Of a stretch of 64,000 nt of DNA, positions 26,588 to 35,332 are shown piece by piece. The DNA is from SVTX01 sp045660325 (GTDB lineage: Bacteria > Bacillota > Clostridia > Oscillospirales > CAG-272). The stretch covers positions 21,290-85,289 of the forward strand of contig JAZRDO010000003.1 in NCBI GenBank assembly GCA_045660325.1. Direction: 5' to 3'. A model generated the notes under the pieces. It had not been told where the DNA came from, did no database searches, and saw only the letters and a list, made by a program, of their open reading frames with translations. Both the position numbers and the translations under genes were made by a program. How positions within the stretch are numbered: the stretch's first letter is position 1; each line of letters opens with the position of its first letter.

Positions 26588-26616
26588 TTGCAAAATTTTA
26601 AAGTTTTTGCTATAAT
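26588..26616 (+). promoter_or_regulatory. Promoter of the SRP RNA
   Basis: TTGCAA (26588-26593), 17 bases, TATAAT (26611-26616); +1 predicted near 26623. Confidence 0.85.
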
Positions 26617-26623
26617 ATTAGGG

Positions 26624-26945
26624 TATTGAAGCAGCGCAGTGCTGTGAAATAAGGCCATACTAGCCGGGGAAGCAGCGGAGCCCTGTACCTGAAATCCGCT
26701 ACAGCAGGGGTGAATCCCATTTTTGAGGGTTGAGTCTTTACGAATTGAGTCGTATTCTGCTGTGTTGACGGGCGGGTCTTGCGCAATTGGGAGCTGTGAA
26801 CCATGTCAGATGGGGGACCAAGCAGCATTAAGCGGTTAACCCAATGTGCCGTGAGGTTGCCTGCCCTGAGCAGTAGGTACGAAGATCGCGTGGAGGCGAT
26901 TCACGAGATTTTGGTGTATGGTCTTGTTTTGCAACACTGCGTTTG
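26624..26945 (+). ncRNA. ffs: Signal recognition particle RNA, large Firmicutes type
   Basis: The RNA scaffold of SRP, which targets nascent membrane and secreted proteins. The Alu-domain core (CTAGCCGGGGAAGCAGCGGA, then CCTGTACCTGAAATCCGCT) lies near 26660-26705. The conserved S-domain hairpin near 26804-26830 reads CATGTCAGATGG, GGGA tetraloop, CCAAGCAGCA, the Ffh-binding loop. The ends pair (CGCAGTG near 26634 with CACTGCG ending at 26941). The length of about 310 bases is at the long end for bacterial SRP RNA. It sits directly ahead of dnaX, the scr-dnaX-ybaB-recR order known from Bacillus. Exact ends are estimates. Confidence 0.93.
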
Positions 26946-26982
26946 TACTAAACGGTAGATATTAAAAGAGAAAGGATACGTT

Positions 26983-28635
26983 ATGCATCAGGCTTTGTAT
27001 AGAAAATGGCGTCCTGCAACCTTTGATGAGGTTTGCGGTCAGGAGCATATAACAAATATTCTTAAATATGAAGTAGCGAACAGTAAGTTCTCGCACGCGT
27101 ATCTCTTTTGTGGCTCGCGAGGAACAGGTAAGACCTCTTGTGCGAAGATTCTTTCCCGCGCGGTAAATTGCCTCGATTCCAAGAACGGAAACCCCTGCGG
27201 CAAGTGTGCGGCTTGTCTTTCCATTGAGAACGGTTCTGCGACCGACGTGCTTGAAATGGACGCGGCGTCCAACAACGGTGTTGATAATATCCGTGACATT
27301 CGTGACGAGGTAGTGTATACTCCTTCGTCCTTGAAGTACCGCGTTTACATAATCGACGAGGTACATATGCTCTCGACGAGCGCATTTAACGCGCTTCTTA
27401 AAACCCTTGAGGAGCCGCCCGAACACGTAATATTTATTCTTGCTACGACCGAGCTTCACAAGCTTCCCGCAACTATCATTTCCCGTTGTCAGAGATTTGA
27501 TTTCCGCAGAATTACGACAAAGGTATTGAAGGACCGACTTCTTCATATTGCCTCGAACGAAGGAATTGAAATTGAGGATTCCGCGGCTCAGCTTATCGCA
27601 CGTCAGGCGCAGGGCGGTATGAGAGATGCTATAAGCTTGCTTGAGCTTTGCGCGGGCTCACGTGTTAAGATCGACGACGCGCTTGTGCACGACAGTATCG
27701 GAAGCACTGGCAGAGGAGCGCTTATCCGCTTGTGCGAAACCGTTATTAATAAAGACTTTGACGGTATTTTTGAGATCATTTCCAACGCGGTGAATTCCTC
27801 AAGAGATATATCGGTATTTTGGCAGGAGCTTTTATCACTGTACCGAGATCTCCTTATAGTTAAGATTTCTTCAAGACCGAGTGAATATCTCGACCTTACG
27901 GATAGTGAGGCGAGTGCGCTCAGATCTCTCGCTTCAAAGATGAGCCAGGAAACGCTTTCATATCATTGCTCGCTTATAGAGGACGCATATCTTACGATGC
28001 AAAGATCCAATACCGTAAAGAGAATCGTAGCCGAGCTTACTTTGGTACGTATGTGTGAGCCCCGTCTTTCGGGTTCTACACAGGCAACGCTTGACCGAAT
28101 TGCAGAGCTTGAGCAAAGGGTAAAGAATATTTCATCGGGTAATGTTATTGTGACTCGTGAGGAGAAAATTGAGGTTAAGCCCGAGATCAAGGCGGAAGCT
28201 CCAAAGCCTCGAAAAGCGCCTAAATTTGATGATGACGAGGAATTTAAGTCCGATGCGCCTCCCGCGGCAAAGGCTTCACCTGTAAAGAAGCCCGAGGCAG
28301 AGAAGCCCGTCAATAAAAGCCCCAAGCGAATTTTAAAGGCATTTAAGAATCGTGCAGAGGTGCTTGAGATCATGAACGGCATAGATCCCATGAACGCTTC
28401 CTTCGTTGCGGAATCCAAGTGGTATACCGACGAGGAAGGCAGAGTGGTTTTGAAGTTTAATTCTCCGTTTACTATTGATAGTATTAAGATATTCAATGCC
28501 GATACGCAGCTGTTTGATGCCCTTACAAAAGCGATGGGTAAGCAGTTTACAAAGAATAACGTATTCTTTGAGTGCGATGCTACCGACGGTAAGCGCGACG
28601 TTATAGACGAAATACTTACAAATTCAGAAGATTAA
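26983..28635 (+). CDS. dnaX: DNA polymerase III subunit gamma/tau
   Basis: 550 residues. Clamp-loader ATPase of the replisome. N-terminal AAA+ domain with MHQALYRKWRPATFDEVCGQ, Walker A in GSRGTGKTS, the zinc knuckle CLDSKNGNPCGKCAAC, Walker B IIDEVHML and sensor motif ATTELHKLP. A lysine/proline/acidic linker at about 390-450 leads to the C-terminal tau-like domain. I see no slippery AAAAAAG site for a programmed frameshift. First protein gene after the SRP RNA and co-transcribed with ybaB and recR. Confidence 0.96.
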   Translation: MHQALYRKWRPATFDEVCGQEHITNILKYEVANSKFSHAYLFCGSRGTGKTSCAKILSRAVNCLDSKNGNPCGKCAACLSIENGSATDVLEMDAASNNGVDNIRDIRDEVVYTPSSLKYRVYIIDEVHMLSTSAFNALLKTLEEPPEHVIFILATTELHKLPATIISRCQRFDFRRITTKVLKDRLLHIASNEGIEIEDSAAQLIARQAQGGMRDAISLLELCAGSRVKIDDALVHDSIGSTGRGALIRLCETVINKDFDGIFEIISNAVNSSRDISVFWQELLSLYRDLLIVKISSRPSEYLDLTDSEASALRSLASKMSQETLSYHCSLIEDAYLTMQRSNTVKRIVAELTLVRMCEPRLSGSTQATLDRIAELEQRVKNISSGNVIVTREEKIEVKPEIKAEAPKPRKAPKFDDDEEFKSDAPPAAKASPVKKPEAEKPVNKSPKRILKAFKNRAEVLEIMNGIDPMNASFVAESKWYTDEEGRVVLKFNSPFTIDSIKIFNADTQLFDALTKAMGKQFTKNNVFFECDATDGKRDVIDEILTNSED

Positions 28636-28659
28636 AATCCAGAAAGGAAATATAAACAA

Positions 28660-29004
28660 ATGAGAGCAAATGTACCGAAGGGAATGGGCGGCGGCCAGAA
28701 TATGCAGGCAATGCTCCGTCAGGCACAGAAGATGCAGGAGGAGATGGAGGCAAAGCAGGCCGAGCTTGAGGAAAAGGAATACGACATTAAGGCTGGTGGC
28801 GGCGTTGTAGCGGTTAAGATCAACGGCAGAAAGGAAATCCTTTCTATTGATATTCAGCCCGAGATCGTTGATCCCGACGACGTTGAGACACTTTCCGATA
28901 TTCTTGTTGCCGCAGTTAACGAGGCAATCAAGAGAGTTGAATCCGTAAATAACGCTGAAATGCAGAAGATCACGGGCGGTATGGGTATGCCCGGTATGTT
29001 CTGA
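28660..29004 (+). CDS. ybaB: Nucleoid-associated protein, YbaB/EbfC family
   Basis: 114 residues. A Gly/Met/Gln-rich start (MGGGQNMQAML), a coiled helix KMQEEMEAKQAELEEKEYD, and the conserved GGGVVAVKINGRKEIL strand pair and EIVDPDDVETLSDILVAAVNEA are the family hallmarks. Dimeric DNA binder. Ribosome site AGAAAGGAA. It sits between dnaX and recR, the standard position, and stops two bases before recR starts. Confidence 0.95.
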   Translation: MRANVPKGMGGGQNMQAMLRQAQKMQEEMEAKQAELEEKEYDIKAGGGVVAVKINGRKEILSIDIQPEIVDPDDVETLSDILVAAVNEAIKRVESVNNAEMQKITGGMGMPGMF

Positions 29005-29005
29005 T

Positions 29006-29605
29006 ATGGCGGAATATATTGAATCCCTCCAAAATTTAGCTGAAAAATTCGGATCTCTCGGCGGCGTGGGTAAAAAGAGCGCGCTTCGTATGGCGTTCTC
29101 CGTCCTTGAAATGAGCGACGGCGAGGCTGAGGAATTTGCAAAGGCAATTTTGGATGCAAAGAGTAAAATACACCTTTGTCCCGTGTGCCAAAATATAACC
29201 GATAAGGATATTTGTCCCGTTTGCGCGGATATGCAAAGAGACAGGAAGACGATTCTCGTTGTATCCGATCCCAAGGCGGTTATTTCCATGGAAAAGGTAA
29301 GGGAATATAGAGGACTTTATCACGTTCTCCACGGCGTAATTTCGCCTATGAACGGCATCACTCCCGATAAGCTCAAGATCAAGGAATTGCTTCAGAGAAT
29401 TTCCGACGACGATGTTGAGGAAGTGATCGTTGCGACCAATCCCACGGTTGAGGGCGAGGCTACGGCTATGTATATTTCAAGACTTTTAAAGCCCGTCGGT
29501 GTCAAGGTAACCCGTCTTGCTTACGGTGTGCCTATGGGCTCGGACCTTGAGTATGCGGATGAAATCACACTCTTCCGTGCTATTGAGGGAAGAAGAGATT
29601 GCTGA
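29006..29605 (+). CDS. recR: Recombination protein RecR
   Basis: 199 residues. With RecO loads RecA onto gapped DNA (RecFOR pathway). A helix-hairpin-helix (KFGSLGGVGKKSALRMAF), the four-cysteine zinc finger CPVCQNITDKDICPVC and the Toprim domain (ILVVSDPKAV, VIVATNPTVEGEATAMYI) appear in order. The usual LPGVG is LGGVG here, a mild change. The partner recO is also in the window at 49.9 kb. Terminator follows. Confidence 0.96.
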   Translation: MAEYIESLQNLAEKFGSLGGVGKKSALRMAFSVLEMSDGEAEEFAKAILDAKSKIHLCPVCQNITDKDICPVCADMQRDRKTILVVSDPKAVISMEKVREYRGLYHVLHGVISPMNGITPDKLKIKELLQRISDDDVEEVIVATNPTVEGEATAMYISRLLKPVGVKVTRLAYGVPMGSDLEYADEITLFRAIEGRRDC

Positions 29606-29613
29606 TAAAAATA

Positions 29614-29642
29614 CGGCTATGTTTTGCATAGCCCTATTTTTT
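29614..29642 (+). terminator. Terminator of dnaX-ybaB-recR
   Basis: GGCTATG and CATAGCC pair around a short T-rich loop, then CTATTTTTT. Confidence 0.85.
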
Positions 29643-29685
29643 GCAATTTTATTATTCAAATGTTGCAAAATCTATTAAAAAATGA

Positions 29686-29714
29686 TTGACATTCCTGCAA
29701 AAAAATAGTATAAT
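29686..29714 (+). promoter_or_regulatory. Promoter of the rpiR-to-S1 operon
   Basis: TTGACA (29686-29691), 17 bases, TATAAT (29709-29714), both perfect. Confidence 0.9.
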
Positions 29715-29783
29715 GTAAGGTGTGAATTTTAATCTTTCATATTTATATGAAAGAGCGCGTAAATCCAAAGGAGAATTACAGAT

Positions 29784-30647
29784 ATGAAAATTGATATTTT
29801 GAAATCAATGGAAGAGGGCATGTCCACCTTCTCAAAGGGTCAGAGAAGAATAGCTGAATATATCATAAATCATTACGATAAGGCGGCGTTTCTTACTGCC
29901 GCAAAGCTTGGCGTTGAGGTTGGTGTTTCCGAGTCGACCGTAGTAAGATTTGTAATCGAGCTTGGATTTGAAGGTTATCCCGAATTCCAGAAGGCGCTTC
30001 AGGAGCTTATAAGAACAAAGCTTACGTCGGTGCAGAGAGTGCAGGTTACAAACCAGCTTATCGGCGACGGCGACCTCCTTTCAAAGGTGCTTTACTCGGA
30101 TATTGACAAAATCAAGCGCACGCTTGAGGGAATTGACAAGGATGCGTTTGAGGGCGCGGTTAAGAATATAGTTGAGGCGAGAAAAATATATATTCTCGGT
30201 ATGAGAGCATCCTCAAATCTTGCGGGCTTCCTCAATTACGGTCTCAGCATTATTTATGACAAGGTGAAGCTCGTAAAGGCTTCATCGGGCATTGAAATAT
30301 TCGAGCAGCTTATGTCTATCGAGCCCAATGACGTAGTTATTGCGGTAAGCTTCCCGAGATATTCCAGAACACTTGTAAATGCGGTAAATTACGCAAAGCA
30401 GTCGGGTGCGAAGATCATCGCGCTCACAGATAGCGAAAGCTCTCCTATAGCCGAGTCTGCGACAAACCTTCTCGTAGCGCAGAGCGACATGGCATCCTTC
30501 ATGGACTCACTTGTAGCTCCTATGTCGGTTATCAACGCGCTTATCGTTGGCGTGTCGCGTGAGAGCGGCGAGCTTGTTACTGACAGACTCCATTCGCTTG
30601 AAAAGATCTGGGAAGATTATAAGGTTTATAACAGTCATAAGGGTTAA
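29784..30647 (+). CDS. RpiR/MurR family transcriptional regulator
   Basis: 287 residues. The N-terminal HTH_6 domain (GQRRIAEYIINHYDKAAF, GVSESTVVRFVIELGFEGYP) is followed by a SIS sugar-isomerase-type ligand domain (YILGMRASSNLAGFLNY, DVVIAVSFPRYSRT, GAKIIALTDSESSPIAE). Such regulators sense phosphosugars. No sugar catabolic gene is adjacent; instead it heads the run FAD protein-cmk-plsC-ispH/S1, so its target is unclear and might be its own promoter. Confidence 0.9.
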   Translation: MKIDILKSMEEGMSTFSKGQRRIAEYIINHYDKAAFLTAAKLGVEVGVSESTVVRFVIELGFEGYPEFQKALQELIRTKLTSVQRVQVTNQLIGDGDLLSKVLYSDIDKIKRTLEGIDKDAFEGAVKNIVEARKIYILGMRASSNLAGFLNYGLSIIYDKVKLVKASSGIEIFEQLMSIEPNDVVIAVSFPRYSRTLVNAVNYAKQSGAKIIALTDSESSPIAESATNLLVAQSDMASFMDSLVAPMSVINALIVGVSRESGELVTDRLHSLEKIWEDYKVYNSHKG

Positions 30648-30653
30648 TAAAGA

Positions 30654-31916
30654 ATGGGAAATATATTTGTAAATGACGGCAGAGTCCGTATCGCTATAAT
30701 TGGCGAGGGGCCTGCGGGAATGATGGCGGCAATTACTGCAGCTGAATCGGGCGGCGAAGCTATAATCTTTGAGCGCAACGAGAAAGCGGGTAAGAAGCTC
30801 AGGATCACGGGAAAGGGAAGATGCAACGTAACGAGCGATTCCACCAATGCTGAGATCATGGCGAGCATACCGACTAATCCCAAGTTTATGTTTGCGTCCC
30901 TCTCGCGCTTTTCGTCTGCAGATACGAAGAGCTTCTTTGAGGGTAGAGGAGTACCGCTTAAGGTTGAACGCGGAAAGAGAGTTTTTCCCGTATCCGATAA
31001 GGCGTCGGATATCGTTAATGCGCTTACCTCCGCTTGCCGCGAGAACGGCGTAAAAACTGTTCGTGAGAGAGTTTCATCCCTCATTATAGAGAACGGCGCT
31101 ATAAAGGGTATAAAGACTTCACGCGCGCAGTATGAGTGCGATGCGGTTATAGTATGCACAGGCGGCAAATCATATTCTGTAACGGGCTCTGACGGCGATG
31201 GATATAAGTTTGCGCGTCAGGCGGGACATACGATAATTGAGCCTAAGGCGTCCCTTGTTCCTATCGTTTGCGAGGGCAATTTGGCACAGAGAATGCAGGG
31301 CTTGTCTCTTAAGAATATCGGCTTTAAAATTTATAATAAAGAAACGGGCAAGCTCGTTTACGACGATTTCGGCGAGCTTATGTTTACACATTTTGGTATA
31401 ACTGGACCCGTGGTTTTGTCGGCATCCGCGCATATTCCGGACATTGAGAAGGGAAAGTATGAGTGCGCAATAGATTTCAAGCCCGCGCTTGATACGGATG
31501 CGCTTGACAAGAGAATAATCTCGGATTTTTCAAAGTATATAAACAAGGACTTTATAAATTCTCTCTCCGATCTTTTACCTCTCAAGTCAATTGAGATAAT
31601 CGCAGAGAGATCGGGAATTGATTTTCGCAAGAAGGTAAATTCCGTAACGCGAGAGGAAAGACTTTCTCTTGTCAAGACGGTAAAGGATTTCCGCTTGAGC
31701 CTTACGCGCTTCCGTCCCATTGACGAGGCGATTGTAACAAAGGGCGGTGTTTGTGTAAACGAGATCAATCCCAAAACTATGCAGTCAAAGCTTTGCTCGG
31801 GACTTTATTTTGCGGGCGAGGTTATCGACGTTGACGGATATACGGGCGGCTTTAATTTGCAGATCGCCTTTTCCACCGCAGTTTCCGCAGGCGAGAATGC
31901 CGCGTGGGGAACTTAA
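30654..31916 (+). CDS. HI0933/BaiN-like NAD(P)/FAD-dependent oxidoreductase
   Basis: 420 residues. The FAD-binding IAIIGEGPAGMMAAITAAE (GEG for the more usual GGG) opens the protein, followed by the family's KAGKKLRITGKGRCNVTS block, CTGGKSYSVTGSDGDGY and the end GLYFAGEVIDVDGYTGGFNL. These flavoproteins are widely conserved and mostly of unknown substrate; related BaiN works on bile acids, which is not implied here. It regularly precedes cmk in Clostridia. Confidence 0.9.
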   Translation: MGNIFVNDGRVRIAIIGEGPAGMMAAITAAESGGEAIIFERNEKAGKKLRITGKGRCNVTSDSTNAEIMASIPTNPKFMFASLSRFSSADTKSFFEGRGVPLKVERGKRVFPVSDKASDIVNALTSACRENGVKTVRERVSSLIIENGAIKGIKTSRAQYECDAVIVCTGGKSYSVTGSDGDGYKFARQAGHTIIEPKASLVPIVCEGNLAQRMQGLSLKNIGFKIYNKETGKLVYDDFGELMFTHFGITGPVVLSASAHIPDIEKGKYECAIDFKPALDTDALDKRIISDFSKYINKDFINSLSDLLPLKSIEIIAERSGIDFRKKVNSVTREERLSLVKTVKDFRLSLTRFRPIDEAIVTKGGVCVNEINPKTMQSKLCSGLYFAGEVIDVDGYTGGFNLQIAFSTAVSAGENAAWGT

Positions 31917-31935
31917 AAACTTTCAAGGAGAATTA

Positions 31936-32625
31936 ATGATGATAGCTATAGCAATAGACGGACCCGGCGGCGCGGGCAAATCTACAATTTCTAAGGCAGT
32001 TGCCAAGGCTCTAAAAATTGTTTACGTTGACACGGGCGCGCTCTACAGAACGGTTGGATATTATGCAAGAGAGAACGGCGTAAAGCTTGAAAATGCGAGA
32101 GACAGCGCGTTCGTTGCCCCCTTGCTCTCTGATATTACGATCGATATCAAGTATTTTGACGGAGTTCAGCACGTGCTTCTTAACGGAGAGGACCTTGGTG
32201 ACAAGATCCGTCAGCCCGATATTTCAATGTATGCTTCTGCGGTGTCCGCAGTAAGCGAGGTTCGAGCTTTTCTTCTTGAAACACAGAGAAATATCGCAAA
32301 GAACAATCACGTAATTATGGACGGCAGAGATATCGGCACGGTTATTCTTCCCGATGCGCAGGTAAAGATCTTCCTTACCGCATCAAATGAAGCGAGAGCC
32401 AAGAGAAGATATCTTGAGCTTACGGGTAAGGGCGTTGAGGTTAAATACGAGGACGTTCTCGCTGAGCTTATTGCGAGAGACACCGCAGATAGCTCGCGTG
32501 ATATTGCGCCTTGTGTTCCTGCTCCCGATGCGATGATTTTTGATAATTCCGATTACAATTTTGAGCAGTCGGTTGAGAGAATAATTGAAATAGTAAACGA
32601 GAAGACCGGAGGTATAGAGGCGTGA
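31936..32625 (+). CDS. cmk: Cytidylate kinase
   Basis: 229 residues from the ATG at 31936 with AAGGAG five bases upstream. Phosphorylates CMP and dCMP. AIDGPGGAGKST is the P-loop, VDTGALYRTVGYYA the CMP-binding segment, MDGRDIGTVILPDA the conserved middle block and RDTADSSRDIAP the lid. Its TGA overlaps the GTG start of plsC by two bases, so the two are translationally coupled. The cmk-plsC-ispH-rpsA order is typical for Clostridia. Confidence 0.95.
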   Translation: MMIAIAIDGPGGAGKSTISKAVAKALKIVYVDTGALYRTVGYYARENGVKLENARDSAFVAPLLSDITIDIKYFDGVQHVLLNGEDLGDKIRQPDISMYASAVSAVSEVRAFLLETQRNIAKNNHVIMDGRDIGTVILPDAQVKIFLTASNEARAKRRYLELTGKGVEVKYEDVLAELIARDTADSSRDIAPCVPAPDAMIFDNSDYNFEQSVERIIEIVNEKTGGIEA

Positions 32626-33254
32626 AAACAAAAGCGTTCACAATAGTTCAGAAGGTTTTGCGCGTACCGGTAAGGCTTATATTCAGAGTTCATTATCACG
32701 GCCGTGAAAACGAGCCCGCTGCTACTGATGGAGCGTACATTATCGCGTCAAACCACATCTCTAACGTTGACCCCATTATTCTTTGCGCGGCTATTGATAA
32801 GCAGCAGCCCCACTATATGGCAAAGAAGGAGCTTTTTAAGATCCCGATCTTAAGAGGTCTTATCAAGATGCTCGGTGCATACCCCGTTGACCGAGGAGGG
32901 GCGGACGTGAAGGCAATAAAGCACTCCGTAAATCTTCTTTTGGAGGGCAAGTGCGTAGGCATATTCCCTCAGGGACACAGATATCAGAAGGAGGACCCAA
33001 GAACCACTCCCGTTAAGCAGGGTGTTGCTATGCTCGCGACAAAGACGGAAACACAGATCCTTCCTTGCTTTATTAAGACAAAAAAGAGAAAGATAACACC
33101 CTTCATCACTCGTGTTGACGTGATCATAGGCAAGCCTATTAAATTTGAGGAGCTTAATTACGATCCCGAGGAAAAGGGCGAATATACAAGAATTTCAAAC
33201 TACGTGTTTGAAAGAATATGCGAGCTTGAAAATGCCGATATCGGCAAGAAATAA
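32622..33254 (+). CDS. plsC: 1-acyl-sn-glycerol-3-phosphate acyltransferase
   Basis: 210 residues with a GTG start overlapping the cmk stop. Makes phosphatidic acid at the membrane. The acyltransferase motifs are clear: NHISNVDP (HX4D), the KKELFKIPILRG block, VDRGG and the FPQGHR motif, where the usual EGTR is QGHR. An amphipathic N-terminal stretch would associate with membrane. The GHR variant of motif III is worth noting but occurs in related clades. Confidence 0.9.
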   Translation: MKTKAFTIVQKVLRVPVRLIFRVHYHGRENEPAATDGAYIIASNHISNVDPIILCAAIDKQQPHYMAKKELFKIPILRGLIKMLGAYPVDRGGADVKAIKHSVNLLLEGKCVGIFPQGHRYQKEDPRTTPVKQGVAMLATKTETQILPCFIKTKKRKITPFITRVDVIIGKPIKFEELNYDPEEKGEYTRISNYVFERICELENADIGKK

Positions 33255-33265
33255 GGAGCACCCTT

Positions 33266-35287
33266 ATGCCTTGCGATTTTAGTATTGAGATTGCGAAAAA
33301 TTCGGGATTTTGCTTCGGTGTTACGAGAGCCACTCAGGCGGTAGAGAACGAGATAGACAAGAATATCCCGGGGCAGAGAATATATACTCTCGGCACTCTC
33401 ATTCATAACGACGTTTACAATGCAAGACTCAAGGCGCGCGGCGTCGAGGTGGCATCGGTCGATATGCTGCAAGCTCTTGCGGATTCCGCAACCGCGGATA
33501 GCTCTGTGCGCGTATTTGTAAGAGCGCACGGAATAGATATTGAAACCGAAAAGCTTCTTATGAGGCTTGCGGATTCAAACCCGTATTTTACATACGTTGA
33601 TTGCACTTGTTCATACGTAAAAAAGATCCACCGTATAGTTGAGGAAAACGCTGACGAGGAAAATATTCTTTTAGTTTTGGGTTCAGCGACCCATCCGGAG
33701 GTTTGCGGATTTGTAAGTCGCTTTTCCGGTGAAAAAATTATTTTTTCAGATTCAAAGGAATTTGAGAAGATATTAAGTCAAAACGGTGAGAAAATCCATA
33801 ATGCAAAATGCACAATTTTAGTGGCTCAAACGACTCAAAATTTGTGCGAATGGGAAAAAACAAAAAAACTTTTGAAAAAGGTATGTACAAATACAATAAT
33901 TTTTGATACAATATGTAGTGTTACGGAAAAAAGACAGCTTGAGGCGAAAGCCCTTGCCGAAAAAAGCGATTTTATGATCGTGATAGGTAGTAGATCCAGT
34001 TCGAATTCAGTTAAGCTTTATTCGATATGCAAGGAAAAATGCCCTGATACGATTATGATCGAATCAGCGGGCGAGCTTGTCGGAAAAATTCCGTTCACCC
34101 ACAAAAAAGTGGGAATCGCAGCAGGCGCTTCGACGCCGCGCGACATAATACAGGAGGTACAAAAAACCATGAGCGAAGCAGTAGAAAACTTTGCAGAACT
34201 TCTCGAAGAATCACTTAAAACTTTAAATACAGGAGATATCGTTACCGGTTACGTAACAGCTGTTAATGACGGCGAATTGCAGCTCGACATTGGCGCTAAG
34301 GTTACAGGCATAATCAAGGCTGATCAGATAACAGACGACCCTTCCGCTAAGTTAAGTGAAATGTTCAAGATCGGCGATGCTGTTAAGGCATTCGTTATCC
34401 GTGTAAGCGACGTTGAGGGCTTTGCAACTCTTTCCAAGAAGAGAGTTGATTCCGATGCGTGCTGGACAAAGATCGTTGAAGCTAAGAACAACGACACAGT
34501 ACTTGAGGGTGTTGTTATCGAAATCGTAAAGAGCGGCGTTATCGTACTCGTTGACTCCACTCGCGTATTCGTACACGAATCTCAGACAGATCTTCCCAAG
34601 GGTGCTGACCTTAACGAAATGAAGGGTAAGACAGTAAGCCTCAAGATCACTGAGGCAAGAGACCAGGGCAAGAAGGCTAAGGGCTCCATCCGCGTTGTAA
34701 CACGCGAGGCTCGCCGCGCAGCTGAAAAGTCCTTCTGGGAAACTATTGAAGAAGGCAAGAGATACACAGGTAAGGTTAAGAGCCTCACATCCTTCGGCGC
34801 ATTCGTTGATCTCGGCGGCGTTGACGGTATGGTTCACGTAACAGAGCTCTCTTGGAAGAGAAACTGCAAGCCCGCAGACGTTGTTTCCGTAGGCGACACA
34901 GTTGAAGTATACGTAAAGAGCTTTGACAAGGAAACAAAGAAGATTTCTCTCGGTTACAAGTCCGAGGAAACAAACCCCTGGTACATATTCACACACAACT
35001 ACCAGGTTGGTGATATCGTATCTGTAAAGATCGTAAGCATGATGCCCTTCGGTGCATTTGCTGAAATCGTTGACGGTGTTGACGGTCTTATCCACAACTC
35101 CCAGATTTCTATGACAAGAATTGCAAAGCCCTCTGACGTTCTTGAAATCGGTCAGGTTGTTGATGCAAAGATCACAGACGTTGATATGGAAAAGCAGAAG
35201 GTTAACCTTTCTATCAGAGCAATCCTCGAGGAAGCACAGGCTGCAGCTGAGGAAGTAGCTGAAGAAGTAGTTACAGACGCTGAATAA
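33266..35287 (+). CDS. ispH-rpsA: Fused HMBPP reductase (IspH) - S1 RNA-binding protein
   Basis: 673 residues. Residues 1-300 are IspH, the [4Fe-4S] enzyme for the last step of the MEP isoprenoid route, with cluster cysteines 16, 115 and 217 and AHGIDIE. Residues about 318-660 carry four S1 domains (GDIVTGYVTAVNDGELQLDI, a weak second, GKRYTGKVKSLTSFGAFVDL, GDIVSVKIVSMMPFGAFAEI). The fusion is known in Clostridia. Codon use changes at the junction: the S1 half uses almost only AAG for lysine, the IspH half mixes AAA. An AGGAGG and in-frame ATG (34152-34171) sit exactly at the junction. Confidence 0.94.
   Translation: MPCDFSIEIAKNSGFCFGVTRATQAVENEIDKNIPGQRIYTLGTLIHNDVYNARLKARGVEVASVDMLQALADSATADSSVRVFVRAHGIDIETEKLLMRLADSNPYFTYVDCTCSYVKKIHRIVEENADEENILLVLGSATHPEVCGFVSRFSGEKIIFSDSKEFEKILSQNGEKIHNAKCTILVAQTTQNLCEWEKTKKLLKKVCTNTIIFDTICSVTEKRQLEAKALAEKSDFMIVIGSRSSSNSVKLYSICKEKCPDTIMIESAGELVGKIPFTHKKVGIAAGASTPRDIIQEVQKTMSEAVENFAELLEESLKTLNTGDIVTGYVTAVNDGELQLDIGAKVTGIIKADQITDDPSAKLSEMFKIGDAVKAFVIRVSDVEGFATLSKKRVDSDACWTKIVEAKNNDTVLEGVVIEIVKSGVIVLVDSTRVFVHESQTDLPKGADLNEMKGKTVSLKITEARDQGKKAKGSIRVVTREARRAAEKSFWETIEEGKRYTGKVKSLTSFGAFVDLGGVDGMVHVTELSWKRNCKPADVVSVGDTVEVYVKSFDKETKKISLGYKSEETNPWYIFTHNYQVGDIVSVKIVSMMPFGAFAEIVDGVDGLIHNSQISMTRIAKPSDVLEIGQVVDAKITDVDMEKQKVNLSIRAILEEAQAAAEEVAEEVVTDAE
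33884..33912 (+). promoter_or_regulatory. Possible internal promoter inside the ispH part
   Basis: TGTACA (33884-33889), 17 bases, TACAAT (33907-33912) in an AT-rich stretch of the IspH coding region, about 260 bases before the internal S1 start. Moderate match only. Confidence 0.4.
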
Positions 35288-35295
35288 TTAAAATA

Positions 35296-35332
35296 AAAAG
35301 AACTGCACTCGATTGAGTGCAGTTCTTTTTTT
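35296..35332. terminator. Bidirectional terminator after the ispH-S1 gene
   Basis: AAAGAACTGCACTC and GAGTGCAGTTCTTT pair around GATT with a seven-T run. Confidence 0.93.

Noticed and set aside
28200..28330. Programmed frameshift site in dnaX
   Set aside because: The linker has lysine codons but no AAAAAAG-type slippery heptamer followed by a stem.
34352..35095. 247-codon minus-strand open frame opposite the S1 domains
   Set aside because: Shadow of the strongly biased S1 coding region, rich in Cys/Leu/Tyr as expected of an antisense artefact.
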